NCBI GenBank assembly: GCA_964035545.1 | Contig: OZ037768.1 | Span: 1,849,501 to 1,913,500, forward strand | Direction of reading: 5' to 3' | Source: Bugula neritina | Taxonomy: Eukaryota > Bryozoa > Gymnolaemata > Cheilostomatida > Bugulidae | DNA length: 64,000 nt | Shown here: positions 1-13,500 of the stretch, in pieces | Position numbering within the stretch: the stretch's first letter is position 1 | Layout: every line of letters begins with the position of its first letter | Program-made: the position numbers and the translations under genes | The notes under the pieces: model-generated | Database searches by the model: none | What the model saw: only the letters and a program-made list of their open reading frames with translations | What the model was told of the DNA's origin: nothing

Positions 1-2591
1 AACAATGTTGATATGAAATGTTCGATAAAGTCTAAATGACCGGAGTTGAGCTTAGTCATTGCTTGACTTGACTTGAATCGTACGGTCACTCGATTTACCA
101 TACCGATGCTCATTTATAGGCAGCAATGCATCGGAAGTCTCACAAATGATGCTAAACTAATAAGCCATTAACCTAAATGGAGTAATCAGTTTTGTGTGTT
201 TTGGTTTCTATAAGGTGAGATATGAAGCAATACTTGCACTACGACTGAAGAGTGAGATTTTTAGAATAAGTCTATGTAAATAAATTGGTAAATATATTTC
301 AAACTGCAAGAGTTGGTTATGAAGTTGAATGTAAGCTCAAGATTTAGTATACTAATATTGTAACCCTAACTGTAAGTGTACACTTTATAGTAGGTTGAAC
401 TGCCAAGTTAAATACTTATGGTAATGCTAATAGTTAAAGCTTATTTTAGCACTTTTCAGTTCTTATGGTGATATTTAATTTTAAAGTATTGCTAAGTCTA
501 ATAGTAATTCATAGTTAAAAGCATGATAATGACAATCACCATGACCATGAATCATGATCAATAAAAATCATTTTCAAACATTAAAAAGCTAAATTATACT
601 AAATAAAAATATATTTCAACATTAAACATTAATAATTACTATTGGTATTTTACTATTTATTCATTATATTTAATATAACTATTACCATAAAATTGAATAA
701 CATTATTATGCTATCATGATGACTGATGAGTATTATAACTATTACAAAGAATAGATTTAGTATTATTATTAAATTATTAATAAAAACTAAAACTAAAAGG
801 TCTATTTATGAGATTCAAACCTAATCTTATTCTTAAGTAATAATTAATATTACTATTAGTATTAGTATTGGTATTAGTGTTACTAAAACTAAGAGTAATA
901 GCCTCTAATTTAGGCCACCTTTAAGTTTATGTTGAGTTTATCAGCATGTTCATGTTGCTTTGTAAAACTAAAAGTAAAAATTAATGTAAAATATAAATGC
1001 ATTAAAACATTATCATTAATATTAAGATTATAAAATTAAATTATAATTATTTAATGTTAGACAAGACAGTGTGAGACCCAGTGTGAGTGTCCTTTGGCTT
1101 TGCAATGAAATTTAAATTTAAATTTAAATTGAATGCAATTGCATAATAATTAAATAAGTAAAAAAATCAAAATAAATAATTAAACGCCATGAGCCGTAGT
1201 CATAATTATAGTGATACTCATACTCATACTGACAGTGGGTGATTCAAAATCAATGTTATTATAAATATTTTAATAAAATATTCTAACTGGAAGTACAAAA
1301 TTAGTCTGAGATGTTGCAATAATGGATTGACTAGTTTAAGCTAGTTCAACGCTCAGCAGGCAAAATTTAATTAGTATAATATCATCAAAATTGAGTGCTT
1401 GTATTGTATAGCATCGGCACCAGACACGCCTAAAATGACGGTATTAGCGACTTGAACAAAACTGTTTCTATTCTAGTGCCAACAAAAAAGTTCTATGGAA
1501 GAAAATTTGCAACCCAAAATCAAATACAATAGTTTTTCAAATATTTTTAATTGCTTCCCAGTGCTTGTTTTTACCAATACTGTTATAAGTGTTGCATACA
1601 GTTAATTTGAATTAGTTGAATATTTATTTTACCAATGTATTTATATATTAATATGCTTATTCTCAACATGAAAAAATAATAACTTCAACTTGTCTAAAAC
1701 TAAAAGTAAAAGTAAATTGAAGCTTTAACTTTAAGTTTAACTTTACTCTTTCGTCTTTAGTCTTTAGGTTTGCAGTTTCACTGAAACTGTTTGAGTTTGA
1801 GTTACTTTTGCTCCACTTACAGTTACACTAATACTTGTCAATTAAGAGTGAGACCATCACCATGTCTATACCTATGGCTATGGTAATCCTAATACTAATA
1901 GTAGCTAATAGTAATAGTTATAGTTATACTTATAGTTTTACAATTACTTATACTTAGTCTTATAGGCTTAGTTAGAGTAACAGTAGGTGTAACTATAATC
2001 TATCTTCATATTGACATTGGACCATAAGGCTAATATCAATATGAAAATGTTAATACGTTTACATTGTGATTGTAAGATTGAAATAAGAAAATAATAGCAA
2101 AATTTTATTAATGTCAAAAAAGGTAAATGTGATGTATTTTGTCGTTAGAATAAAATACTCATACTGATGCTGGAGAAATTGAACTCTGCTGGTGGAAATA
2201 ATGTTTAGACTTGAGAGCAAACAACTAGGCTAAACAGAGTAATACTAATATAGATATATGCTTTCATCAATACCTACTGTACCAGAAACACAATGATTAA
2301 TTACATATATGTAGAGTAAGTTCTACAAAGGGTGACAATATTTAATTTTCTAAAGCTTAGGTTAGTGTGCTGTAGTACTGATAATCCGTCTTAGTTCAAA
2401 CAGTTGTTAGTATTAGTATAAATACTATTTATATCACTGTTTAGCAAATAGTACCATATGAAACAGAATATTCACTATGACTAAATTGTAGGTTTCGTGT
2501 GAGCTTGTTGTTAGCATTAAATTATTGCATTATTGTTTTGACTGTCTAGTTCCTATTTTGTTTCAGGCCTGACTAGTGTAGTAATAATAAT
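1..2591. other. AT-rich intergenic region upstream of MOGS
   Basis: I see no gene here. The stretch is very AT-rich and full of degenerate short words such as ACTATTAGTATT, CTAAAACTAAAAGT and TGATACTCATACTCATACT (from 1212). It resembles the tracts at 33840-35050 and 58500-59300. The last 25 bases before the MOGS start follow a good 3' splice site (TTGTTTCAG ending near 2566), so the first MOGS coding exon probably has a 5'-UTR intron and the promoter lies further upstream in this tract. Confidence 0.6.
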
Positions 2592-5500
2592 ATGGCCAGA
2601 AAAGATGGGGTCAGACGAAGGACGGCCCACCAAAATGCACCCCGTGAAGAGCACACTGAGGAAGACTCTGAAGAAGCTTATCATATTGATAAACTGGCAA
2701 TCAGCCTATTCATACTAGTTCCATTAGTTGTCACTATTTTCATTGGTTAGTTTTATGAAAATACACTTTTATTTCTAATTTTGGACAATTTCATACGTGG
2801 AAAGGTCAACACTGTGTTTGACTTCTGTAAACTCAAGATTCATTTAGTGATTGTCCTTACATTCTGCTTTAGGTTATTTCTATTATCAAAATATGATGCA
2901 GCTCATGATCATTAGACAGAGCAGTGCCCCGATGGTGATCACCAATGAGCGAGCATCCGACATGGGTAGGTTTTGGGGAACCTATAGACCAGGAGTTTAC
3001 TTTGGTACAAAAACCCGTAGTGCGAATTCTCCAGTCACTGGGCTGATGTGGTTCCAACAAAACTTACCTCATGAGCCGAAGATTAGACATTGGTGCGAGC
3101 AGGTTCGTTTTCCTCAATTGAACATTTAGATGTTTGTCGGGTGCTTTGTTTCTAAACACATAGCGATGGACTATAAAAAATAGGGTTTATTCTTTTCCTG
3201 TCACTCAGTTTTTTTTTTGGTTTATAAGCTTGAAAAATATCATGAATTTTCTTCCTTCAACTGTTTATCTTGATGGAGTACTATTGGAAACTACATGGAC
3301 TTTTGTTGCATATAATATGTAGGGAGATAAACTTAGCAAATATGGATGGCTAAAGCACAACGGCAATGACTATGGTGTACAAGAGCTGTACGATGGAAAT
3401 ATCAAACTTACGACTGAATATGTTAAAAGGCTTGGTGGGAAAAATGGAGGAGATTGGTCAGCTAGAATCACGGCAACAAACAATGATGTAGAGTTCCATT
3501 CTGTCACTATTCATGATATACACCCATCCATAAGTTTAAGTTTAACTTGATTTTGAACAGTTAATGGTTTCTAGCTTCTCTCAAAGTAATGAATCGTGTG
3601 ATATTTTATTCCGTTCAGGCCAACCAGCCGCTACCCGCTAAAGTGTCGTTAATGTATTACTTGGTAACTGATGGACCCAGCAATGTCGTGCCCAACATAC
3701 GCAAGTCTCAACATTTAAGGTCACTTGAAGGTGAAGACAGCGAACTGGGAAGTTATAAGATGAGTTTCAGTGCTGAAGGCTCAGATCTTGCCTACAGCCA
3801 TATGGTCTCTTATACACCTGGTTTTGAACATATTGAAACTGTGCTGAAATATGGTCTAGAGATCAAGCGCAATAAAGGTGAGACAACTACGCGAATAACA
3901 AGTCAAGCTAAGGCTATAGACTTAATGAGTTACTTTTAAAACTGTGTTGTTCACTCGTCACTTATAAAAGCTATAGTTTCTTTTTTGATAGGTAAATGTG
4001 CAAAGTTATTTTCTTGACTTGCCAATGTGGGTCCCGACCCAAAGCCTTATTGTAGCTGTGAATGCACCCTCAGACTAATATGCTGTAATGTGTAAACTAG
4101 TTAGTTGTGTGTAGAACTAATATGCTGTGATGTGTAAACTAGTTTGTTGTGTGTAGAACTAATATGCTGTGATGTGTAAACTAGTTTGTTGTGTGTAGAA
4201 CTAATATGCTGTGATGTGTAAACTAGTTAGTTGTGTGTAGAACTAATATGCTGTGATGTGTAAACTAGTTTGTTGTGTGTAGAACTAATATGCTGTGATG
4301 TGTAAACTAGTTAGTTGTGTGTAGAACTAATATGCTGTGATGTGTAAACTAGTTGGTTGTGTGTAGAACTAATATGCTGTGATGTGTAAACTAGTTAGTT
4401 GTGTGTAGAACTAATATGCTGTGATGTGTAAACTAGTTAGTTGTGTGTAGAACTAATATGCTGTGATGTGTAAACTAGTTAGTTGTGTGTAGAACTAATA
4501 TGCTGTGATGTGTAAACTAGTTAGTTGTGTGTAGAACTAATATGCTGTGATGTGTAAACTAGTTAGTTGTGTGTAGAACTAATATGCTGTGATGTGTAAA
4601 CTAGTTTGTTGTGTGTAGAACTAATATGCTGTGATGTGTAAACTAGTTAGTTGTGTGTAGAACTAATATGCTGTGATGTGTAAACTAGTTAGTTGTGTTT
4701 GTAGGAGACTATGTTGGTCTGAAAGGTAGGCTGGTGCCTATGGACTCCCCTGGACCCAACATGTACGTCTACCAGGTTACCGGGCATCTCCCACTCACTC
4801 TCGAGGTATTCAGTCCAAAGCCTCTGTGTCTTACATGATTTGTATTCATACAGTAGCAGGTGATCGACTTCATATGAAACTAATTGTATATTTTAGTTAT
4901 GCTGTGTTCAGGTCTTAAGTTACGACTCTAACTAGACTTCGTTGGTAGTCTTTTGTGATTTTCTCTGTGATATATAATAGTTTTATTTTCAAAGTCATTA
5001 TGCATATAATTGGAGGTTGTGTTACCATGACCTGGGAATTTTGAATTTAGTTAGTTTATGAGTTGAAATTGTTTTGTAAAGCATTCAACTTTTTGTATAT
5101 TTTTATTTTTAATCGTGGAAGTTTATAAGTTGTAGTAATATTATATTTGGAAAGCGCTGTTGCTTTCCGGGTTTGAACTAGCACAGTACAATAGATTTTC
5201 TCTCGATTACCACTATTTGTTTCTTGTTAGAAAACTCACTTTTCTTACCCTTAAGCAAGCTATCGCACTATTCATGTTGTAATAAAGTTGACTCATGACT
5301 CATCCCAGGTGGTCTTTGAGTCAGGCAGCGTATCTGACAGACCAGAGTCTCTCCAAGGAGCTGCTCTTGAGGCGGAGTTGGCAAAAAGAAGTCAAGAATT
5401 CGATACCAAGTTTGAAGAAATTTTTAAACTAAAAGAAAAAGGATATTCTGCAGAAAAAATCAGCTTCGCTCAAGCTGCAATGAGCAACATGTTGGGTGAA

Positions 5501-8440
5501 TTATTAAATATTGCTTCAAGTCAGTTGCGGATTTTGAAAGTCTTAGAAATAATATTCAAGTGTCTAATATAATGATATGGTGCTCATTGGACTGCTATGG
5601 CACATTAATAACCAATCAATAATGGTTAAAATAAAATAATTAACAAATAGTAATTTATTATATAGATATTTTTAAATAATTGGTTTACTATTTAATAAAT
5701 TGTGTTAACTCATTTCAATAATGCAAAATAAGGAGAGCATTTTATTTTTAAAAGAGCCGAAGATTCCCTGTAAATGGTTGATATCACAGAATGCTCCACT
5801 CTTCTACAGGTGGTATAGGATTCTTCTTTGGCTCCTCTAAAGTACAGTCGAGGTACAACGAAAAGCCAATAGATTCCTGGGATGTGGCCTTGTTCACAGC
5901 AGTTCCTTCTAGATCTTTCTTTCCAAGAGGCTTCCTCTGGGATGAAGGTTTCCACAACATGTTGATAAAGGAGTGGGATGAGACGCTGTCCATGGAGATT
6001 ATTGGTCACTGGATGGATTTGATGAACTCAGATGGGTAAGGTAATGCTGACGTATGCTGCCGCTGTCATGGTGAGGTCTGCAGATGAAAATGATGTCTAC
6101 GCACGTGATACATGAACTCTTGTGTTTTCCTGTCTCCAGGTTGATGTGGTTCGTGTGAACCAATCAATTCCTACTAACTGACTTAACTTTGCTAACCACA
6201 GCTGATGCGTGTGTTGAAGGAGAATTTATGACCAAAATAATTTGTTAAAGTCATACTTCACTAGTACATGTACATACTTCACTAGTATATGTACATACCC
6301 CACTAGTACATGTACATACTTCACTAGTACATGTACATACCTCACTAGTACATGTACATACCTCACTAGTACATGTACATACCTCACTAGTACATGTACA
6401 TACCTCACTATTACATGTACATATGTATAATACTGTATATGTACAGGTGGATACCTCGTGAGCAGATCCTAGGGGGTGAGGCTAGAGCCAAGGTACCCGA
6501 CGAGTTTGTAGTACAGCGGGATGAGAACGCCAACCCCCCAACCTTCTTCCTGCCTCTCGAGTCTATCATCGAGGTAAACTCAGGCTCTACTCGTGTGTGT
6601 AACGCTTAGTTAGGCTTGTGGCTGCTTATTATACTTACTAGGTATATACAGCTCTACTGAGTTAATACTAATAGTAAAATAGTTATCAATTTTTATAACT
6701 CATCAGTTTCCCTGTAGAAACATAGTCAAAATGATGTACAAAATATTAGCTGCACAGCTTGTGGTATGTTGTTACATGTAGACCAATATATGAACAGCTA
6801 CTAGCATTGATGTGGTTGAATATAAGCAGAATTTCATTATGGAGTTATCTTGCATTATGTGAAGACAACTCTTAATATGATCAATTGTGAGCAGCTGACT
6901 ATTTTCTATTTTTGTAGTCACTGATAAGAGAAAACAGCACTTCATCCCAGGAATACCTGCAGCATCTTTACCCTAGACTAAGGACCTGGTATAATTGGTA
7001 CAATAAGACGCAGGCCGGTCAGCTACCAACCACCTATAGGTACACTTTCTCTTGCTACAATCCTGCCTGCTGTGTAAGGTTCCTAGTGACAATACCTAAA
7101 CCCTGCCAGTGGCTATGATATGATATAGGTGGAACCACATAATACATGAGTATGTTGTTCTCGTAGGTGGAAAGGAAGAAATCCTGATGCCATCAAGGAG
7201 ATTAACCCTAAGACCTTGACCTCAGGTCTAGATGATTACCCCCGAGCTTCACATCCTACTAGCGTAGAGCGCCATCTTGATTTGAGGTGCTGGATGGCTC
7301 TGGCCTCAAAGGTGTATTTACATGACCTATATACTCTTTATACATCACCTATATACTCTTTATACATCACCTATATACTCTTTATACATCACCTATATAC
7401 TCTTTATACATCACCTTTATACTCTTTATACATTACCTATATACTCTTTATACATCACCTATATACTCTATACATCACCTATATACTCTTTATACATAAC
7501 CTATATACTCTTTATACATGATCTATATAATCTTTATACATGACGTATGTACACTTCACCAATAATTCAGTAAATTTGACTCTGAAACTGTGCACATTCC
7601 TAGTGTAGACCTGTCTAGTATAATACAGTTATGTGAGTTTCTGGTAACTTCTGACTTCTGATATGCAGTGAAAGGAGTGAAAGTTTGTGTCTCAATGTTA
7701 TGCCGAGTTATATGATATCACAGGTGATGGCAAACATAGCTAGGAGTCTGAATGAAGAGTGGAAGAGCTACCAGCTCACCTACGAGGCATTGTCAGACAA
7801 CTCCTTGCTCAACGACCTTCACTGGTCCGAGTCACACAGACGTTACGCCGACTACGGTCTGCACACCGACTCCACAAAACTAAAGCGACCCCCACCTCCA
7901 CAGCACCTGCAGCCCGGGCAACCCGTACCACACAGAGACTTGGAGCGGGTGGTCACTAAATCACCCGCAGAGAAGCTGGTTACGTCTTACTATGGCTATG
8001 TTTCACTCTTTCCACTGCTGACGCAGATTCTTGAACCTGGCAGCGACCAGTTGGGACAGATCTTGGATCAGATGAAGGACGAGAAGCTGCTGTGGACTCC
8101 GTTTGGTTTGCGATCTCTGAGTAAGAGTTCTCCCCTCTACCAGAAACACAACACGGAGCACGACCCCCCGTACTGGCGGGGTGCCGTATGGATGAACATA
8201 AACTACATGGCTGTTAGGGCTTTGTATCACTACAGTCTAACGGCCGGACCTCATCAACAGCTGGCCGCCAGTCTACACAGAGAGCTGCGAGACAATCTCA
8301 TCAACAATGTGGAGAAAGAATATAGAAGGACAGGTTTCATATGGGAGCAGTATGATGATAGAACCGGCGAAGGCAAGGGTTGTCACCCCTTTACTGGCTG
8401 GTCTGCATTGGTCACTGTAATGATGGCCGACAAGTACTAA
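2592..8440 (+). CDS. MOGS: Mannosyl-oligosaccharide glucosidase (glucosidase I, GH63)
   Basis: The enzyme removes the terminal alpha-1,2 glucose from Glc3Man9GlcNAc2 on new glycoproteins in the ER. Eleven exons join in frame: 2592-2745, 2873-3102, 3323-3487, 3619-3877, 4705-4805, 5309-5495, 5810-6035, 6447-6573, 6918-7039, 7167-7311, 7724-8440, giving 810 aa (human about 837). A short basic/acidic cytosolic tail precedes one membrane segment at residues 35-55, so it is a type II ER protein. Family motifs are intact: [11 protein letters not shown] (about 404-414), GLDDYPR (544-550, general-acid region), ERHLDLRCW (558-566) and GFIWEQYDD (776-784, E780 the likely base). These assignments come from GH63 family knowledge. 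The ATG at 2592 is the first in frame after a 3' splice site. Introns 4, 7 and 10 carry minisatellites that lie close to splice sites. Confidence 0.95.
4074..4697 (+). repeat. 42-bp minisatellite, MOGS intron 4
   Basis: About 15 near-identical 42-bp units, each containing GTTAGTTGTGTGTAGAACTA. The array runs straight into the real acceptor of exon 5, which reads GTTAGTTGTGTTTGTAG/GAG. Each unit therefore carries a copy of the 3' splice-site region. Confidence 0.95.
6251..6424 (+). repeat. 21-bp minisatellite, MOGS intron 7
   Basis: About eight units of 21 bp with the core CACTAGTACATGTACATAC. The core contains the perfect palindrome GTACATGTAC. The array ends about 20 bp before the acceptor of exon 8 (TATATGTACAG/GTGG), which resembles the unit. 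Confidence 0.93.
7320..7545 (+). repeat. 22-bp minisatellite, MOGS intron 10
   Basis: About ten units of 22 bp with the core CCTATATACTCTTTATACAT. The array begins within about 10 bp of the exon 10 donor at 7311/7312. Confidence 0.93.
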
Positions 8441-9455
8441 AGACTAGAATACTAACTAATTCAATACTCTTTCCAATAGTTCTGTATTAGAACTAGTTAG
8501 TGCAATGCAGACTTATTGCTAGGTGTATATTGCTCCATGCACTATGTTTATGCTAAAAGCTAGTTAGATATATTGCATTCACACTGCTGGCAATGAAGTT
8601 GTGATCTCAAACTTGAGAGAACTGCATACATATAAGCATTTGTACAAAGTGGAATATTTTATTATTTTATAAAGATTTTAAAAAAGTTCCTCGCTGATGA
8701 CTTAGTAACAAAATCCCACTGTCATTCTATTGGTTTACTAACATTTTTTGTGTGATTGCTTGGAATAATTGTAGACTTTGAAAGCCAAAATCTGATGATT
8801 GTGTAATTTCCTAGTCAATGCCTTGTATTCTTATAACTTCATGTACTTGTTATTAGCTGTGTACAGTGTTGTTTCATACTGAGCTGACACTTGAATAAAT
8901 ACTTTTTATGCAATGAAAATACCACCAATAGCATTTTTGTAATATTCATAATCAAATTTTATTATCAGCATGTTGGTAAACGTTTCGGGTAGAGGCCCAG
9001 AAGTCGGCTGCTTCAACTGTAATTCCCATATAAATTAATTCGTACAACTTTACAACAAAGATAAGCTAACTTGTGTGTAGTAGTTGTCATTTCATTGACC
9101 AAGTTGGTGTAATTAAAACGGAGTTGCGCCTCCTTGCTAATTTTTGTTCCGATACATCTTATTTAAAGAATTGGCGGTCAAGTATATCAGTGCAATAATT
9201 TTTTTCATGAAATACTTAGAACTTTTTTAAGTTCAAAAATATTTTTTTACATATTAATAATATTTTATTTAGTTTTTTCATAATATTGGTTTTGCGACTA
9301 TTCAAAATTCTGTGGCCCGATAATCTCAATTGTACAATCGCGAGTATACTGTATAGTGATTGAAAAAGTTAGCTCTTGATTAATTGCTCTGTATTTACGC
9401 GTAGTTATGGACGTGTATCACATTTTCACGGTTTGCAAGTAATTTACCTAAAACA
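8441..9455. other. MOGS 3' UTR and MOGS-CAPS intergenic region
   Basis: About 1 kb of AT-rich DNA between two genes on the same strand. The first ~470 bp is the probable MOGS 3' UTR, ending after the AATAAA at 8894. The remainder should hold the CAPS promoter and 5' UTR. I see no TATA box, gene or tandem repeat, and it lacks the degenerate triplet vocabulary found upstream of the other genes. Confidence 0.55.
8894..8899 (+). terminator. Polyadenylation signal, MOGS
   Basis: Canonical AATAAA 454 bp after the MOGS stop codon. It is the first canonical hexamer downstream of the stop that I noticed. Confidence 0.5.
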
Positions 9456-10562
9456 ATGTCGTTACATTCTTCAAGCAGCGATGACAATGATGACTTTTAT
9501 GATTATCAAGATGAAATTCTCAGGACACCAATCGTTGAACGCACACCCAGTGAATTTTCAGGACGCAGAGATTTTGTGGACTCTCACAGTCACTCACCTT
9601 CGGCGTCAAACCAAAATCATCTAAGCAGCAGCCCCTATCATCAAAGCACAGGATATGCATATCGTCAACGAGGCTCAACTAAAAGTAATCACAGTGGTAG
9701 TAGTGGTAGTCCAGCAAGCACTAGTAGAGCTCCTAGTTTTGAAAATACAAAGCAGGCGTTTGCTGGCTCTTCACTTGATACGGTCAGTATTGGTAGTGTC
9801 GGTGGTTTAAGTGTGCCACCTTCTAGTTATGACGCTCGGTCTTACGATGGTCTGAGCCTCCACAGCACACCTAGACATGACAGACCTCATAGTCTACGAG
9901 GAATTGGTGATAGAAGTCCTCTGCCTCTCAGACGAGGCGGGAGTCCAACTTCTAGTGTGATCAGTGATCGAGAAAGAGAGGATATCGAGCAAATCAATGT
10001 TGAAGAAGTAGAAAAGAGAAGGCGAATTCAAATCTATGTTTTTGTATTGAGGTGTATTGCTTTTCCTTTCAATGCAAAGCAGAAACCTCCTCAACATGAC
10101 ATGCAAAAACGTCAGGCCAAAATTAGCAAGCAGGAATTAACCAAAATTAAAGAAAATTTCCATGCGTTTCTATCTGGTGAAATGCAAATAATGGCAGATG
10201 AGGCTTTTAAAAATGCTGTTCAAAGCTATTATGAAGTGTTTTTGAAAAGTGAGAGGGTGACAAGTATGGTTCGTAGTGGTGCTTGCTCTGCAAATGACTT
10301 CCGGGAAGTGTTCAAAAATAATATTGAAAAGCGAGTTCGTTGCCTGCCAGAAATAGATGGCTTGGCAAAAGAGACAGTCTTAAGCAATTGGATGACAAAG
10401 TTTGATTTGATATATCGAGGAAATGATGGTGATCAAAGGAGCCAAAGAACATCAACAACTACTAATGAACTTATACTTAGCAAGGAACAACTGTACGAAA
10501 TGTTTCAAAACATTTTTAATATAAAGAACTATGATCACTTGATATTATTTAATGCCCTACAG
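9456..10562 (+). other. CADPS: CAPS exon 1: N-terminal low-complexity and conserved N-region
   Basis: A single 369-codon exon. Residues 1 to about 175 are Ser/Asp/Arg-rich with no recognisable fold. From about 180 ([18 protein letters not shown]) onward it follows the CAPS family closely: [19 protein letters not shown] and LPEIDGL are all present, ending at a GTAAGA donor. The ATG is preceded by AACA, a reasonable animal start context, and in-frame stops lie upstream. Confidence 0.9.
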
Positions 10563-13500
10563 GTAAGACAGTAACTTCATACTGGAAATAATAGTTAGTT
10601 ATCATGTTTGCTGTATGTTGGAATTTTGGAAGCCTTGTGTGATCGAAGACAGAATTGTTGCCGAAACTGGATTTCAAACTCCTGCCCTTATTGGCATACA
10701 ATCTAAAATGAACTCTACTTACATTGTCATTATGTAGTCTGACCTTGCTACCTCTGCAATTTTACATATTCTTTAAAAAACTGTTTGTGTTTTTTATGTT
10801 TGCAATGTACTAGTAAACTCCATAATTTACTAATTGGTTTGGTTTGCATTTTCTCAAAAACATTTCAAACAAAGCTAAAAATTCAAGATTCTAAATCTCG
10901 CTTCAAGGATTGAGTCTTAAACTTTCATAAAATAATTTTGAAAGTTTGATTCCCTGTTTTACTAACATTAGAGTAATTAAGTTTTCACCTTGATGTGTTT
11001 TATTCTAATAGCATAGTTTTAGGCACTTTTTTACAAAAAAATATATATATACAGAAGTGAGACAACATACCAGAATTAACAACTTTTGGGCGCTGGGGAG
11101 TCATTAAATTTCTTTTTTCTGATGTCCATAACTCAAGTTTCTTGAAAAGCTGTACAGAAATTAGTTTTAAATTGGATTTATATACAGTATATTATGTGCT
11201 GACATTAACTTAGACTACTGTAGTAATTGGGAAACCAGACTTTAATTACAAACTTGATTGCCTGTACTGACTAAATCTAATAACCTTATCACTGACTACC
11301 CCCCATAGAACCCCTCTACTATCTTATCTCCAACCTCAAAGAATTCAATACTTCTATTGTTCGGAAAGTTCAAGTGCTATAGGGATTTGTGAAATTACAT
11401 TACGTAAACTTCCCTGTTTGCTAATATTTAAGCAAATTATTTGCTTTGCAAAATTTAAATTTTAAAATTTGGAGCTGCTTATTAAACAGCAGTTTATGTT
11501 TTTTGCCCTCAACTTTGGATCAAACTGTGGCACAGCAAACTTCACACCCTGGTCTGTGAGTCAGCATAGCACTTGTACTTTGGGGTGATATAGGCAGGGC
11601 AGCTACTAGACCACCCACATTAAAACAGCACAACTTTGAAGATCATTGCTTTCTTTGTGAATCAGCTGAGATATGGGTTTAGTTGCAGTGCATTAGTAGG
11701 TCAACGTACCTGCAGGTTTAATGAGTGTCCCATTCAATTTTAATGAGGGCTTTTACCATCATTGCTTCAAAAACAATACCAACAAAAAGAATCCAATTTA
11801 CATCAATATAATGCTAATTTCACTTGTTATAATTATAATCGTTGATGTCTTCGCAGGCGTTTCAATGAAAAATACAATAGTTTCTTCAAGGTTGAAACCA
11901 CTTTAGCAGAATAAGATATTTATTGAGAGATTTGTTGTGTTGGTAAAGAATGTCATAATTATGTTGAGTATGCACTGAGCAGGGGATGCCTTTGAATCAA
12001 GCCTAATACTTGTTTCTTGTTAGACATCAATTAATGGTACAAAGCTGTAATTTCAGGGTCAGGACAGCTAATGAAATTATAACCTTTCGCATTTGCAAGG
12101 TCATTTCAGCTCTTAGTTTAGTAGTACCTGCAGTCCATTAAATAGACTATTGATTTATGCTGCTGTGTTTTACAGTTGGACAATCCGGATGAACAGGCAG
12201 CGCAGGTACGGCGGGAATTGACAAGTCGGCAGCAGCAGATCGACTCTGGAGGGTTTAAAATGGTAGGCGTTGCTGCCATATGATGTCCTGGATATGTTAT
12301 ATATAATATCATCAATATATTGCATATAACTTCATTATATTATATATCATATACATTACAACACAATATGTTATATAATACATGTCTATGTACAGCGTAT
12401 ACCATGTCTACTACTCTACACTCAATAGCCATACTTTTGGATTATAAAATCTCATCATTGCAGGCTGTATGTAAGGAAATAAAAATACTGTTCCACAAAA
12501 TTTCCTTATATATTCTAGTATTAATATATATTAACTGGTTTTGCAAATAATATTTCTAAATGATGCTTATATTTCTTATTTCCTGTGAATTAAATTATGC
12601 ATCATTATATCTTTCCACTAGTTGAAAGTTTAAGTTTGTACTGAACTAACTTATGAACTTTCTAAGCGCAATCCATGTGTATGGTATCATGTATTGGGCT
12701 CTAGTAACTTTACTTGTCCTTTACTTGTGGATAGTGCAACCTCATTGTTTCAACAAGTTTATTTGGTATTTGTCCCCTCCAGTTTTGTTGGTTTGTTTGT
12801 GATGCAGAAACCATGGAAACCACGTTTTATCGTCAAGGAAATGGAGCCAATCAACATTGACGAGCTCAACACTCAGATCCTGCAGCTGAAGTCCAATCTG
12901 GAGAGTGTACCAGTAAAGGGCGGTACTATACCTAAACACACAAAGAAACCAAGGTGGGGGCCCCTCCCTCCCTTTACAGATCTGTTAGCTAAGAACTCGG
13001 TTACTGTTATGATCTTTTGATTAGTTTAGACTTTCTGGGGAAAACTTTTAGTTGTGGAATAACTATTGAAGAAGAAAGATTTCTTGTTTTATTGGAACCA
13101 AATTGTGGATCCCAACTTTTTTAAAAATTGTTCAATACAGACTGAGGAATTTTATAGTTGCTGATATTTGTTGAAAGTATTGAGTAATTTCACTTGCTCA
13201 TCTGTTATTATAATTGTGTTGCGAAGTTGATGTACTATTGATTTATTTGCTGTAATATCACAAAACTGTGTAGCTCTCTGACACTACGAGGTTGTGTAAC
13301 ATCTGCTCGAAATTGGTTCGCACTCAATGTCAATGTGAATGATCTTTTTCACCCATGTAATTATTCTGTCCATGTATTGAGTTTAGAGTGTTGATAATAC
13401 AGAGTAGGTCTGTTGATGATACAGAGTAGGTGTGTTGATAATACAGAGTAGGTGTGTTCATAATACAGAGTAGGTGTGTTCATAATACAGAGTAGGTGTG

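Noticed and set aside
5784-6009. Minus-strand frames opposite MOGS exon 7
   Set aside because: Shadow of the real plus-strand exon, which matches GH63.
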